A stretch of DNA of 64,000 nt from Hetaerina americana (taxonomy: Eukaryota > Arthropoda > Insecta > Odonata > Calopterygidae): the NCBI GenBank assembly GCA_022747635.1, contig JAKTNV010000001.1, positions 20,961,572 to 21,025,571 of the forward strand. The letters run 5' to 3'. The notes under the pieces are model-generated. The model was not told the DNA's origin. It made no database searches and saw only the letters and a program-made list of their open reading frames with translations. The position numbers and the translations under genes were made by a program. This document shows positions 10,801 to 23,200 of this stretch, piece by piece. Numbering within the stretch: position 1 is the first letter of the stretch; each line of letters opens with the position of its first letter.

Positions 10801-10820
10801 TATGTATATATATATATATG
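10801..10820. repeat. (TA)n at mariner right flank
   Basis: A short TA run continuous with the right target dinucleotide of the mariner. Confidence 0.9.
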
Positions 10821-10829
10821 CCTAAAATC

Positions 10830-11530
10830 TGCTGATTAATTTGTTGCAAGGAGAACTACAGAAATGGTATTAACATATTCTGCTAGAACTTTCTTATGGG
10901 AATATTAATTAACTACTCCTTCCTATACCTCCATCACTTGAAGAGGTGAACAGATGGGCACAAGAAAAAAGTTGAATGGCATTGGCTATGAAACTTTCAC
11001 ATTTAAAATTGTCTAGAAGATGTGTAGACCTATGGCATCAATGATGTTATGCATGCGTGCCTCTGTAGCGCTTGTTAAAGATGTGAAAATTACCTATAAA
11101 TTTTTAAAACTCTGATAATTTGAAACAAGGAATTATTTATCAGCATGTGAATTGCTGTGATTGATTTGTTATGTTTACATAAATTAAAGCAGATGATATA
11201 GCTATTCATGCAGAATGATTTCACCAGGTTACTAGACTGAATGGAAAATGGAATGAACTAGTACAGCCAAGTGACATATCCATGGTGATAGGGTCTATGG
11301 GCAATTTAAATGGTTGTTATGCAATATACAAAATAAGAGTATTAAAGAACTATTCTCAGCTAAAGGTTTCTTACTGATACCCAAGAGCAGTGGTGTAGCC
11401 ATGGTGACTAGATTAGGGGGTCAAACCAAGATGTAATCATGCAACTCTTGGAAAAAATTAATTGTATCGACAACAGTAATATGAGAACTCTAGAACTCGT
11501 AGATTTTTACCATACAAAAATTCCATTTGG
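10830..11530. other. unassigned interval between two mariners
   Basis: No gene or repeat recognised. Confidence 0.35.
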
Positions 11531-11539
11531 ACAGCTATA

Positions 11540-12826
11540 CAAGAGTAAGGTGAAACGTTCTCGGCCTGACAGAGAGAGATGGCGTTCCAATCAGTGAAAA
11601 TTAATGATTCCTGCCTGGGTGCACGTGTTATCAGTTCGTAAGACAAGTTTCATCTTGCCCTCTTAAGTAGTGTGTTTGCACGTATTGTTGCAGCAGACAT
11701 ATATTGTGTTTTTCATTCAAATGGAAAAACTTGGATTTCGTTCGGTCATCAAATTCATTGTTTTGGATGAATTAACTCCTAAGGAAATTCATCCGAAGTT
11801 GGCAAAAGCGTACAAGGACTCTGCTCCTTCAATGCCAACCGTTAAAAAGTGGGCAGCTGAATTTAAACGTGGTTGCAAATCCCTCGTAAACCCACGTGGA
11901 GGACTGCCAAAAACCTCAACCACACCGGAAACCACCGAAAAGGTGTATGATATCGTGTTGGACAATAGGCGAGTGAAGGTGAGTGAGATAGCTAAGGCCA
12001 TGTGGATATCGAAAGAAAGGGTGCGAAACATCTTGCACAAAGAATTTTGGGATGCGAAAGCTCTGTGCAAGGTGGGTGCCGCATTTGCTGAATGCTGATC
12101 GAAATCAAATGCGTAAATGATTTTTTCAGCAATATTTGGACTGATTCAAGAGGTAAACGATTGATTTCAACCAACGATTTGTCCCCATGGATGAGATATG
12201 GGTCCATCATTACACGCCAGAAACAAAACAGCAGTCAAAGGAGTGGGTGGAAGCCGATGGTTCAGTGCCAAAGAAAGTGAAGTCAATCACATCTGGAGGA
12301 AAGGTCTTGCCCAGTGTGTTTTGAGATTCAAAAGGGATCTTGCCAATTGATTTCGATGAAAAAGACAGAACAAATACAAGTGAATATTACTTCAACCTTC
12401 TTCACCAGCTGAATACGAAAATTCGCAAGAAGAGGCCTGGCTTGAAGAAGAAAAAAGTCATCTTTCACCAGGACAGCACACCTGCTCACAAAGGTGCTTT
12501 GGCAAAGAGAAAACTACAAGATTTGAGGTATGATTTGCAAGGCCATCCCCCCTATTCACCTGATTTAGCACCTTCAATCTGTTCCCAAACTTGAAGAAAT
12601 TTGTTTCTGGGAAGCACTCTGCCTCCAGTGAAGAAGTTGAGAGGGCCTTAGATGGATATTTTCACAGCCTTCCAGAATCTCACTTCCAGGAAGGAATAGG
12701 AAATATTACGAAAACGCTGGACCAAGTGTGTTGAAGCCAAGGAGATTATGTAGAAAAATAAAATAATTTTTAACTTAAAATCGCAGTCTTTCATTTTCAG
12801 GACGAGAACATTTCAACTTACCCTTG
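11540..12826 (+). mobile_element. mariner transposon, near full length, decayed
   Basis: Ends are recognisable inverted repeats: left CAAGAGTAAGGTGAAACG and right (reverse complement) CAAGGGTAAGTTGAAATG, both continuing to TTCTCG and CCTGA. A TA precedes the left end (11538-11539); the right flank is degenerate. At 1287 bp it has the standard mariner length. The TIRs differ from those at 10048, so this is a different mariner lineage. Confidence 0.88.
11721..12745 (+). pseudogene. mariner transposase pseudogene
   Basis: ATG at 11721 starts a clean N-terminal frame to about 12080 with both HTH motifs (PTVKKWAAEFKRG; KVSEIAKAMWISKERVRNIL). The RWVPHLLN motif and the first-Asp region follow in another frame, with stops near 12116 and 12322. 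The second catalytic region is clear (VIFHQDSTPAHKG), then HPPYSPDLAPS; just before the expected third Asp a frameshift near 12580 changes frame, and the C-terminus (LKKFVSGKHS and GDYVEK) resumes downstream. Several stops and shifts make it inactive. Confidence 0.85.
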
Positions 12827-12829
12827 AAG

Positions 12830-13185
12830 GTCATTAAATAAGTCAAGGACCCTCGAGATTGTTTGAAGAGTGGGAGAAATATTGGAGGAAGTCTGGCTCA
12901 TACCCAAAAATGATGGAAGAGTTAACCTATCTTGAAGTGATTTGGACCATAAAGGTGAAAGGATTTGGACTACAGTTTGTGTAAAAAAATAGTCATAAAA
13001 ACTGTTTACGACTATCGGAGTTTTTCATTTATTCAATCAGAAGAATTGTCATTTCCAAAGAGGTTTTACAGTAACGAAGGGATTGATGGCAATGACATTG
13101 AGTTAGGTTGTTGGAAAAAAATTAGTGAAGCCTTTGATATATTGAGCATTATTGTATACAATATGGAAATGATATTGCTGAAGCA
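12830..13185. other. unassigned interval
   Basis: Nothing recognised; a 76-codon frame at 12965-13195 has no identifiable motif and overlaps the next LINE fragment. Confidence 0.35.
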
Positions 13186-13189
13186 AGAT

Positions 13190-13440
13190 GATTGAATAGA
13201 TTGGAGGCTTTTGAGATGTGGTTTTGGAGGAGGGTGGAAACAATAAAAGGAGAAAAAAGTAAGGACAATGCACAGTCGAGAATGTGAGAGGATTATTGGG
13301 ATATTTCCAAAATATGCAGAAAATATGGTAGCATTTTGATCCACAATGAAATGATGAAGGCTGTGATATAGAGAGAAGAATATTAGGCCAGCAAAGTAGA
13401 TAGAGGAAAAATATAGGCATGCTGGATAGAATGATTGGGA
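13190..13440 (+). mobile_element. RTE-like LINE 3' fragment (family R)
   Basis: Plus-strand translation starts with a RLEAFEMWFWRR-like block, the hallmark of the C-terminal tail of RTE-like LINEs, followed by decayed sequence with the same spacing as the copy at 56280-56590. Frameshifts throughout. Confidence 0.6.
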
Positions 13441-13498
13441 TTACCCTTGCCACATGCCATCGCGGTGGCTTGTAGGGCATTATGTAGATTTAGATAAC
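13441..13498 (+). repeat. LINE 3' hairpin tail (family H), copy 1
   Basis: A short GC-richer hairpin (GCCACATGCCATCGCGGTGGC core) followed by TATGTAGATTTAGATAA. The same hairpin plus TGTAGATNTAGATAA end recurs at 42630-42712, 49196-49253 and 62050-62135. I infer it is the 3' end of the LINE at 60360-62135. Confidence 0.6.
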
Positions 13499-13499
13499 A

Positions 13500-14147
13500 C
13501 ATTCAGAATTAAAGACGGGTTTATTGCTAATTAGTGTGTCAAGTTGTTTTTTAGACGAGGCTAAGAAATGTGACAGTGCTCAGCCTCTGTTCATTCAACA
13601 CCTACCATAAGCAGTTGAATTCCAAATAATAATTTAATACTTCAGTCATATAAGATATTACTTCGTAAATGTATTTGTAACATTTAAATTACATAAGTAT
13701 CATAACGGTACTGGAACTAACTCATGGCAACCATTTACAAAACACTAATGAAGTAAAGTATTCTGCAAAATTCAAAGGGTTAATCTAAAAAAATGGACAA
13801 TCTTCTTCCTATAGTTCTATTCGGGTCGTGTCTGAATCGCCAGTTACGCTTGTATTCCATTATCAATCACCCTATTAATTATTAAGGAATTTCCAGTTTT
13901 AATATCCAACTTAACGCAACCCGCGAACACAACCTTGTGTCATTTTCTTTTCTTAACAGTAGGTACCGGTAAGTTGGTACACGGCACTTGAAAAAAAAAC
14001 ATTTTCACGTATTGATTCAGTTGGTAGCACTAACATAAACACCTAAGGTTGTTTGCCGGTTAGGATCAACCGAAAAGGCAAAGCTTTGGATGTAGCATCA
14101 TAGTTGCATGCAAAATAATTCCATAAGTACTTTAAACGTCGACAAAA
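13500..14147. promoter_or_regulatory. METTL14 upstream region and 5' UTR
   Basis: AT-rich, with no recognisable repeat in the last 600 bp before the METTL14 start codon. No TATA box or initiator could be assigned with confidence. The start context is CAAAAATG, a good arthropod start context. Confidence 0.4.
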
Positions 14148-14210
14148 ATGAGTTTGGTTAAAAAACTTAGGGAGCAGTCGCAAAAACGGAAGAAGCTGTT
14201 GGCTCAAACT
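14148..14210 (+). CDS. METTL14: METTL14 coding exon 1
   Basis: 21 codons from ATG, a basic helix ([16 protein letters not shown]) equivalent to the N-terminal helix of animal METTL14. Donor GTGAGT at 14211, phase 0. Confidence 0.93.
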
Positions 14211-17200
14211 GTGAGTTCCTTTGTTTTCACATGTTTTCCTCATTGAGTTGCTCTATGTAAACATTTTAACCATTATTTTATTACAGTTTGGTGTTTCTAC
14301 TGTTGATGAACTGAGGCAAACTCTCGGTACTACAATAGATTCGCCATCAAGGAGAGCGATTCGGGACTGTGATCTGACGAAAGAGAATTCAGATAAAACA
14401 ACTGCGGATGACGATGAAGCTGCCTCAGGAAAAATGGTCTACACGGATTCGTCAACGTTCTTAAAAGTATGTGCACATTTTCTGCGACAATGATTTTTTC
14501 GGTCCGTCTGGTAGAATGTTATGAAGATCGTGCGTTTCTTTTTCTTTAGGGTACGCAGTCATCCAATCCTCATAATGATTATTGCCAGCATTTTGTGGAT
14601 ACTGGACAGCGACCACAGAACTTCATTCGCGATGTTGGCTTGGCCGATCGGTTTGAAGAATACCCAAAATTAAGGGAGTTAATTAAGCTAAAGGTATGAT
14701 AATTGTAAACGGCTTGCTAGTTTCTGCTCATTTTGACTTGATTATAATATTATGAAGGTTGTAACGCAATAAGATATTTATCTATTGCGCATGTTAAACT
14801 CTTAAATAATTCCCTACTGCAAACATTAGCTTATGCTACTGCAGAATTCCTGGACCCTTAAGTATAGTGTTTTCATCAAATTACAGTGAAATACTTTGGC
14901 CATCGCTCAACTTATTGAGCCCAAATTTTGTCCCTGGCAAAGGTTGGAGGTGAAATAGTAAGCGATTGCTAAGTTGCAAAGAAGTTAATGATAACTCTCA
15001 TCATAAACAGTTTCATAGCTACCTACCATTTTCTATAAAAAATTTACTTTCGTCAAAGTTAGCCTAAGCAAAGTAAGTAAATGGAATGTTTGTTTATTTT
15101 AACGTAGTGATGTGCAACTATCCTAATTTACCACGAGTGATATCACAGTGCATATTTAGTAATAGCGTTTTCCAGTCATTTAGTATTTATCTTCTAGAAA
15201 GGACTAAATATGTTTAATGATGAAGGAATAATCACAGCCAAGCCTAAACAATTTCTGCCGGTAGTTTCTTCTTATTTTAAACCAAAGAGTTGTTATGTAT
15301 AAGTTTGTCTATGGAAAATCGTAAATTTTTGCCCATGGGTTTTAAATCATCACTGTAATAGCTTACAACACCATAGTCATGGGAGAATCACCTAAGTAGA
15401 TAAATGAGCGGGCAAATGTCATTGGTTACTTTCACTGATGGTGCAATATATACATGTAGACCTATAAATATTTGCTTCATTATTTGATGATTGCCTATGT
15501 GTCATAGGTGCCGTGTGGCTAAGGATGGATTCTCAAGGGTAACTTACCTCTTCTATTCCTGCAGGATGACTTGATAGCTCAGACGGCTGCTCCTCCAATG
15601 TATCTCAAATGCGACCTGCAGACATTTGACATGAAGGAACTCCGGTCAAAGTTTGATGTCATCCTTGTTGAACCACCCCTGGAAGAGTATCAGAGGACAA
15701 TGGGAGTGACAAACATGGAATTCTGGAATTGGGAGCAGGTATTTAACTTTGGTTGCAAAGAAGTTCCGGTATTTGACTACAAGGGGGCATATTTGAGTTT
15801 AGGTAGTTCTGATATGATTTTTGGAAAAGTGAGTTGTAGAAAATCAGCAACAAAAACTTGATCACTTATTTCCTTCAGCCAATTCCTATATTGTGCAATA
15901 GCAGTGGTCATATTTATTTTTGCATATCTATTATCTCACCAAACTCATACTAACAGAACATGCCTATGTATTTACACAGTGTCTCTGTACAGACAAAGTC
16001 TGCCTGCTTCCAACTATATTTCTTTGTTTGGACTTGGTTTAGACTGTTACCAGTAGCGATGGGCAATAGCTGAGTAAAAGTAACTGAGCTGCCAGTAACA
16101 ATTAATTTTTAAGTATGCGAGCATTACTTGTCCTACTCATGGTTTTGTGAAGGCAATTGTTACAAAATGTTTTAATTAGTAATTACATTTTTATTTCAAT
16201 CTCGCATGATGAACCCACAATCAATTTTTGCAGCATATTTTTATTATTATTATTTAAGAATTAAGTTGCAATTAGGCGATTTTCCTGGTGGCAACGGTCA
16301 AATATGGTCAATGATCACTCTTACAACGAAAAATACATACATACACACACTATAAAAACAGATAAGAGACAAAATATTCTTACATACAATGACACTTCCA
16401 CATCACATGCAAACAAACTTCCACATCACGTACAAAATGTCGTCCTCATCACATACAAACAATATTTTAATAACTACAATGAAGTTTATTACCCAGTGGC
16501 TGCTTTACATTTATACTTAAAACTTCTAAAAATGGATGGAAAGGGCTCAAACAAACTTCCAGGCAGTTGTTTCCAATCAATTATAGTTCTATTTTAAAAA
16601 ATTTTCTTATTTGTTTTTTGCATTCTTATTTTTATTTTGAAACTATGGTCGCTTTTTCCCTTAAAGTGTTAGGCTTTTGTATCTCTTTCCATAAATCTTC
16701 CCACGCTTCGTCCTTCTTAACAATTCTATACATTGCGCCTAACCTACTCCTTTTTTTCTTCTATTTTTCAAACTATCCCATTTTTATGCTTCAGGAAGTC
16801 CATCACTATACAAAACAGCCTTTTCCAAAACCTTGGAATACTCCATCCAGCCAGATGGAACAATGTAGGAATAACCTGAAATCTCTCTTTTCACCCTTGA
16901 TGCTGCTGTATTCAATTCTCATCATCACTGGTTTATGACCTGTGATGATGTCTAAGGATTGGATTGTAACAAAATATCCTTAAATTCTGTATATCCGACC
17001 TTTCTCTTAATTCTTTGGATGTTATATTTGTTGATATTTCCTATCCCGTATCCTTAATACTTGACCTCCCTCTCTAGCTCTTCTTTCCATGGTTCATTTT
17101 GGTCTTTGGTGAAGTTTTGTGCCTCAGAATGTTTCCAATGATACAGTTCCCCTCTTTATCCTTCTCAGTATATTTGATAGAATCCTGTTTCCACAAACTC

Positions 17201-20200
17201 TTCAAATAACTTACTTTCTAGCTAATCAGTTAATCTATTTATCTTAGTTATCCATCTAATTAAATTTTCATTTTCAAAAAATTCATTCATTGATATCTCT
17301 TGAACATGATTGACATTTGCACTTGATGGATAAAATATTTTGAATTGCAAATGCGGTCAGCATTGGACTTGGTAGTAATGCATTAAATGCAGGCTTGTTT
17401 TTAGTGCTAGCCTGGTTACTCAGGTGGGTAACGCCTGCTAACTCAAGGGTCATTGGTTTGGATCCCAAGTTGAGTATGGGAGTTATGTGAACTCAAGTGG
17501 TTCAGCCCTGCAATTCAAGAGCTTATAGGTATCTCAAGGTGTGTGCTGACGACCGAATGCATCCAGAAAGCAAAACAGTAAATTTCAATGTGTACATTGG
17601 AATAAAATGTAAATTTTGCAAGAAATTTCAAATCATAAATTCTGTGAAAACTTCAATTTCAGAGTTTAAAAATCATTCGCCTTGACCGGGATCCGAATCC
17701 TGTTGCATTGAAATTCACATTAGCGGATGACTACGTTGAAAGTTACTTTTCCGGTTTCTCCCACTGTTTCTTTGGAATAGTGAAAACTTAATTTTAAACT
17801 TCATGCATTAAAAGGAAATATAGAGAGAGAGAGAAAAGACTTAAAATTTCATGTGTGGGCATTTTTATCATTTTTAAGAGAAACGTAACTGCTCACCAGT
17901 TTCTGTTGCGTAGCCAAAAGTTTCCATTTCTTCTTTGAGAAATGAGTAGATTTTTTGCGGGAGTAAAAAATATTTTAGCTAAATCAATTTCGAGCTAAAC
18001 TTAACAGTTAATCCTAAAGCTATTACTTTTTTATTTAACTTTGTACTCGGTTAAAAATGTACTGATATGAGCAAGACAGAATTAACAATCATTGTGAACT
18101 TGCTCACATCTTTTCTCTCAATATATTAATACATAAATGCTCAAAATATTTTCCGGAAATGGCCAAATATGTGGCCAGTGTTTTTTAACTGATCTTTCAT
18201 GCAATTAAGTATTCTGATTATCTTATTTTCAATATTTGATGCAATCCTCTGAGGCCTCAATTCCTTTTTACAGATAATGCAGTTGGACATAGGAGAGGTC
18301 GCTGCTCCTCGCAGTTTTGTCTTCCTTTGGTGTGGGTCCTCGGACGGGTTGGACCTCGGTCGCTTCTGCTTGCGTAAGTGGGGGTTCCGAAGATGTGAAG
18401 ATATTTGCTGGATACGCACCAACATAAACAACCCAGGGCTTTCGAAGAACTTGGAAGCCAAGGCAGTATTTCAAAGGACCAAGGTTAGACTCTAGTTGAA
18501 GAAATCCTTGTTGTCGCATTGTGTGTTATGCACTGTGCAAGCTACCATTTGCAATTTTTCTGTGCCACTCATAAAACAGCTAGTAGTCTGGAGACTTTCC
18601 CATGGCTAAGCTTTATTGACTTAGGTGTGTGGATGAAAAAGAATTGACTTTTTTCAAGATTCGTTAAGGAGATGTTTATGCCTAGTAATTATGTTTTGAT
18701 TAAACTTTCGTTCTGTTTCCTATGTGCATATGTTTAAGTTTCTTTCTCCTGGCCTTTAATTTAATGCTTCTGAGCCATTAAATTTCAAATACAGTAAAAC
18801 ATCCTGATTTTATATAGTCATCGAATCTTCTCAGTCTGTTCCTGATTTAAATGGATCTCCAATTAAGTAAATACAATTTAAGCTACCTCGAATAAAGGTG
18901 CCTGAAACTTGCATTACATAAAATCTCTCGGCCCCACAGAGATAAGTCGATTTTTATCATATTTTTTTCCAAAGTTTTGATCATAACTCTCAAAAATTTG
19001 TGTTTTTATTATGTACATTGGTTCCCTAAAATTAGTTTTTGCTAAGAAATTGGTTATTGAGGCCTATGTCAATCATGTTTTAACATGATAAGCCATCAGC
19101 CAGGGTAGTTATCTGAACTGCTTGAAATGCTATTCATTTGTTTTGGTTTTTCTGGGTGAAGCAAAAATTGAACGAATGAACTTATGAACTTATTTATGTG
19201 TTATTATCATTTGGTATTGATTAATGTTGCCTTAAAAAGAGTAAAACCAAATAACTTTTTTTTTTAATCAAGCAGAAGTTGGAAATTTTGCTGGAAGGAT
19301 ACATGAATATGGAAGCCATTTTTCAGACATTTCAGTTTTAAGCCTTTTTTTGCTTATAAATATTGCAGTTGACTCTATAAAAAATGTTTATTTCATGGAA
19401 ATTCTATGAAATGTAACATTAATGAAACATGATATTACACTTTAAATATTTTTCTTTGACTTTGAAGGATACACAAATATCCATTGCACATATTTTCCAC
19501 TTGCCCCTTCTAAGAATAAATTCAAGGCTTTGCTGTATGCCAATCAAGAGCAACACCCATGTAGCTGAGCAAGAGAGCAAGCATAAGTTATGACTTGACT
19601 GCGATTATATCCTTCACACCAATGACTAAATCCAAGACTCATGTTTTCATTATTTGCAGGAGCATTGCTTGATGGGAATCAAGGGTACCGTTAGGAGGTC
19701 CACAGATGGTGACTTCATTCATGCAAATGTGGACATTGACCTCATAATATCAGAGGAGCCAGAATATGGTTCGTTAGAGAAACCAGTGGAAATTTTTCAC
19801 ATCATTGAGCACTTCTGTCTTGGAAGAAGACGGTAAGTCTGTTTATTTTTGTGTGGTTTATTCAGCTGTTTTTTGGGTAGTCTCAGGTTTAAGGTAGGTG
19901 TTGGATGGACACTGACTAACTAATGCCGCATTTCTATGCCTCAACTAACGAGATTGCATCTCCAAATATGCAAACACACTAAAATAAACTTCATCTATTC
20001 CTATTATTTCCGTCCTCCTTTCATTTCATCGGACTTGCCTATCTTATTCCTCTCCATACCTTTCTTGCCTTATGTCCTCCCCCCTATCTCAGTCTTCAAC
20101 ATCCTATTCCCAGTCAAAAAAGTAGCGCCCACCTTTTGATTTCTCTCAACAGCCCTCTCTCCTACTATGACATTCCCAGCACTTCATTTTGTGTTTTTTT

Positions 20201-23200
20201 TATCCATTTTATCTTTAAAATCATTATTTACACACATCTCAAAATCCCCCAATCTACTATGCCTATTGTCCAGCTTCAATGACCTGGTTTCTACATATTC
20301 AGCAAATTACAATATGAATAATGATCAGCTTCCTCATTATTTGCAGTTGGATTGACATTAATAATGTTTTGTGTGTGGTGGTAGGCAGTAACATCCTAGT
20401 CTTTCTTGTGTTCAACTTGTCAAATGCCTTCCCTTTATTTATATTATTTGATCATTCAATTATTTACAAGTCGAACTATGATGAACATTCATTAAAGTAA
20501 TTCAGGAAACTCTTGAGCATTTATTCTTGTCAATTGATATTTTTGGTTGCCTCTGCACTTTGGTGGCTCCATTGAAATTCTCACCCACCGACCCAGAAGG
20601 TTGGTTTGATGGGTGAGGATTAGACCTCACCTTTTACTAAACCCTATATGGTCTGTTTAATTAACACATTAATTGGGTAATTAGAGGGGGCCAGTTCCTT
20701 ATTCCCTGTGCCATTTGAAGTTTCCCAGAAGGAAGAAGATCTGGTTCCTGAAAAATCACACAGCTTGTGTGAAGTTGAGTGTGTCCAGAGGTGTCGAATG
20801 TAATCGAACCCGGTTGGTAGACCAGTACTTAACTCACTGCCCACTACCATGCCATGGCATTGTTACATATTTCAGCCAATGTAAACGCGTTGCATACTGG
20901 GGTATTTAAATGGGTTTAAACCTTGTGTTCCAGTGGATTTTTAAGTTGTCGTTTCTGAATATGCATAGCTTCAGTAAAATCGTCTTAAGGAAATTAGAAA
21001 TTGAAAATTTTTAATTGAACTTTGAATGTAATAATTTCAGTATTTTTTCTTTGTGTGATACTCAATGTTTCATTTTCCTTTGTGGAGTAGAACATCGCAA
21101 GAAGAGAGCACTCATATCTCGTCTCCTTCCTAATTTTTCTTGAAGTACACACTTTACGTCTTCTAGTGTGGTATATTTTCTTCCCTTTACCCACTATGGG
21201 AAGGAGATGATGTTTATTAAGGTCTTTTCCCACTCTTTGGCAGTCTGGAGCAGAAAGCCTTTGAATCGAGAATACTATATGATTCATTTTGTGTTTTATA
21301 AACTCTAAAAGAATGAAAAAGAGCACAATTAAGAAGCCACAGCACCTCTTTCTTTGACCATTTCATTAATTTTCCCATGATTGTGTAATGCAATTAACAA
21401 ATGTCCACCTTGTCTACACCTTTCATGAACTTATTGTATTTCAAAATGCAGATAGGTGTTTTGATTGGCAGTCCTGTGATCTTATGTTTTAGCCATGTAT
21501 TACCCATCCTAATGCTGTGAATAGTACTAATCATCCTCACCTCCCTTTTACCTTTCCAAATCACCAGAAGCACTTCACCTTTACGAGGAAATGTGCAGTG
21601 TCCCTATTTCATTGTTTTCGCCTCACTCTTCATTGTGGCAGGGAACCCTCTATTTGACCTGATGGTTGTAGTAGAAATTCCTGGTGAAGTGTTGTCTTCA
21701 TTGGCTCTCTTATCGGAGTCACTTTTGCCAATCAAGAAAGGAGTGGATTTTTTTATTTCTGACCTTCACTGCAATATGGGAATTACTTCGGCTTTCGTCG
21801 CTCTCTTCGGCATACTCTAATGGCACATCTGACGAATCATTGGCGCACGGATCTAATAAATGTCTTCCTCAGGCAAAACACTTTCTTTCCTATGCAATGC
21901 CTTTTTATGGAATATTGCTCTAAATATTTTTTAAAAATGTGGATTTAGAAAGCCCTCTCGCAAGGCAAATCTAACACCAAAATCACAATTTACCGAAACT
22001 CAAGGAAACGAACTGCTCAAGACACATCGAGAGAAGTAACTGACCAGAATCGTAAAAGAACTATGGGCAATTCATTATTGGTCCGTTCATTCTTTTCATA
22101 AAAATGTATGCATCGATGGAGCAGAGCTGAGAGTGCACTCCATTAGCTGGGAGTGGAACTTGCAAGTGAGGCAATGGTCCTCTAGGTGATAGAGATAAGG
22201 TTCCTCGCTGGTAGCTCAGCTAGGGTCATGTGGATAAACACTCAAGAAATGATGTGACAAGGCGTTGGGGTGCCTGAGGTAGAGATGAAAGAACCTATTA
22301 CCTCCAAAATGAAATGGGACGACAAATAAGTTTCAATCGGTTGAAATTGAAGTTTTATCTGTGGGAAAACGTTCTGGGATTTAAATGCATTGAAATGGCT
22401 TATACTATCAAAATTACCGAACAAATTAAAAATCAAGTGATGACTGTTCTTATTAAATAATGAAAGGCAAATGAAAAATTACAACCAATATGTAAATAAT
22501 TCTAATTAAAAGTTTAAAATGATCCTCCTTAATGACGAGAATTCTCATCATCCTTATGCAACGTCAATGCAACAATTTCAGAGATTAAAAATCATTTACC
22601 TTGACTGGGATTCGAACCCAGATCCCTCAATATCAGGTCGAGTGCTTTAGCCACTTAAGCTATTGAGGCATACTCTTAAACTCTGATATTTTGGGGCTTC
22701 TAAAGGAACATTTCGTCACAACATCTTGTTCCTTTAGAAGCCCCAAAAATTTCAGAGTTTAAGAGGACGCCTCGATAGCTTAAGTGGCTAAAGCACTCGA
22801 CCTGATATTGAGGGATCTGGGTTCGAATCCCAGTCAAGGCGAATGATTTTTAATCTCTGAAATTGTTGCATTGAAATGCACATTAGCGGATGAATCCATT
22901 TAAAGTTACTGTTGCGGCATCTCCCGCAGTTTCTTTGGAATTAGCTGATGCAACGTGTTAAAAGGAGTTAGTAATTCAGTGGTAATCATTCCCTTGAACT
23001 CAAGTCCACTCACTTTTTTCCCTTCCGTAGGTTGCACATCTTTGGACGAGACAGCACTATCCGTCCTGGCTGGCTGACCTTGGGACCAATGCTCACCAAC
23101 AGCAACTTCAACGCGGATGCGTACGCCAGTCACTTTTCCACTGGACAGGTCACAACAGGCTGCACGGAGCGCATAGAAGCCTTGCGTCCAAAGTCACCAC

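Noticed and set aside
22205..22290. tRNA-like segment CTGGTAGCTCAGCTAGGG
   Set aside because: No B box at the right distance and no matching copy elsewhere.
22769..22842. A functional tRNA gene in the family B repeat
   Set aside because: The cloverleaf can form, but base 33 is C, the acceptor has a mismatch, the anticodon does not fit the arm type, and the module is embedded in a repeat with fixed flanks that recurs in the window.
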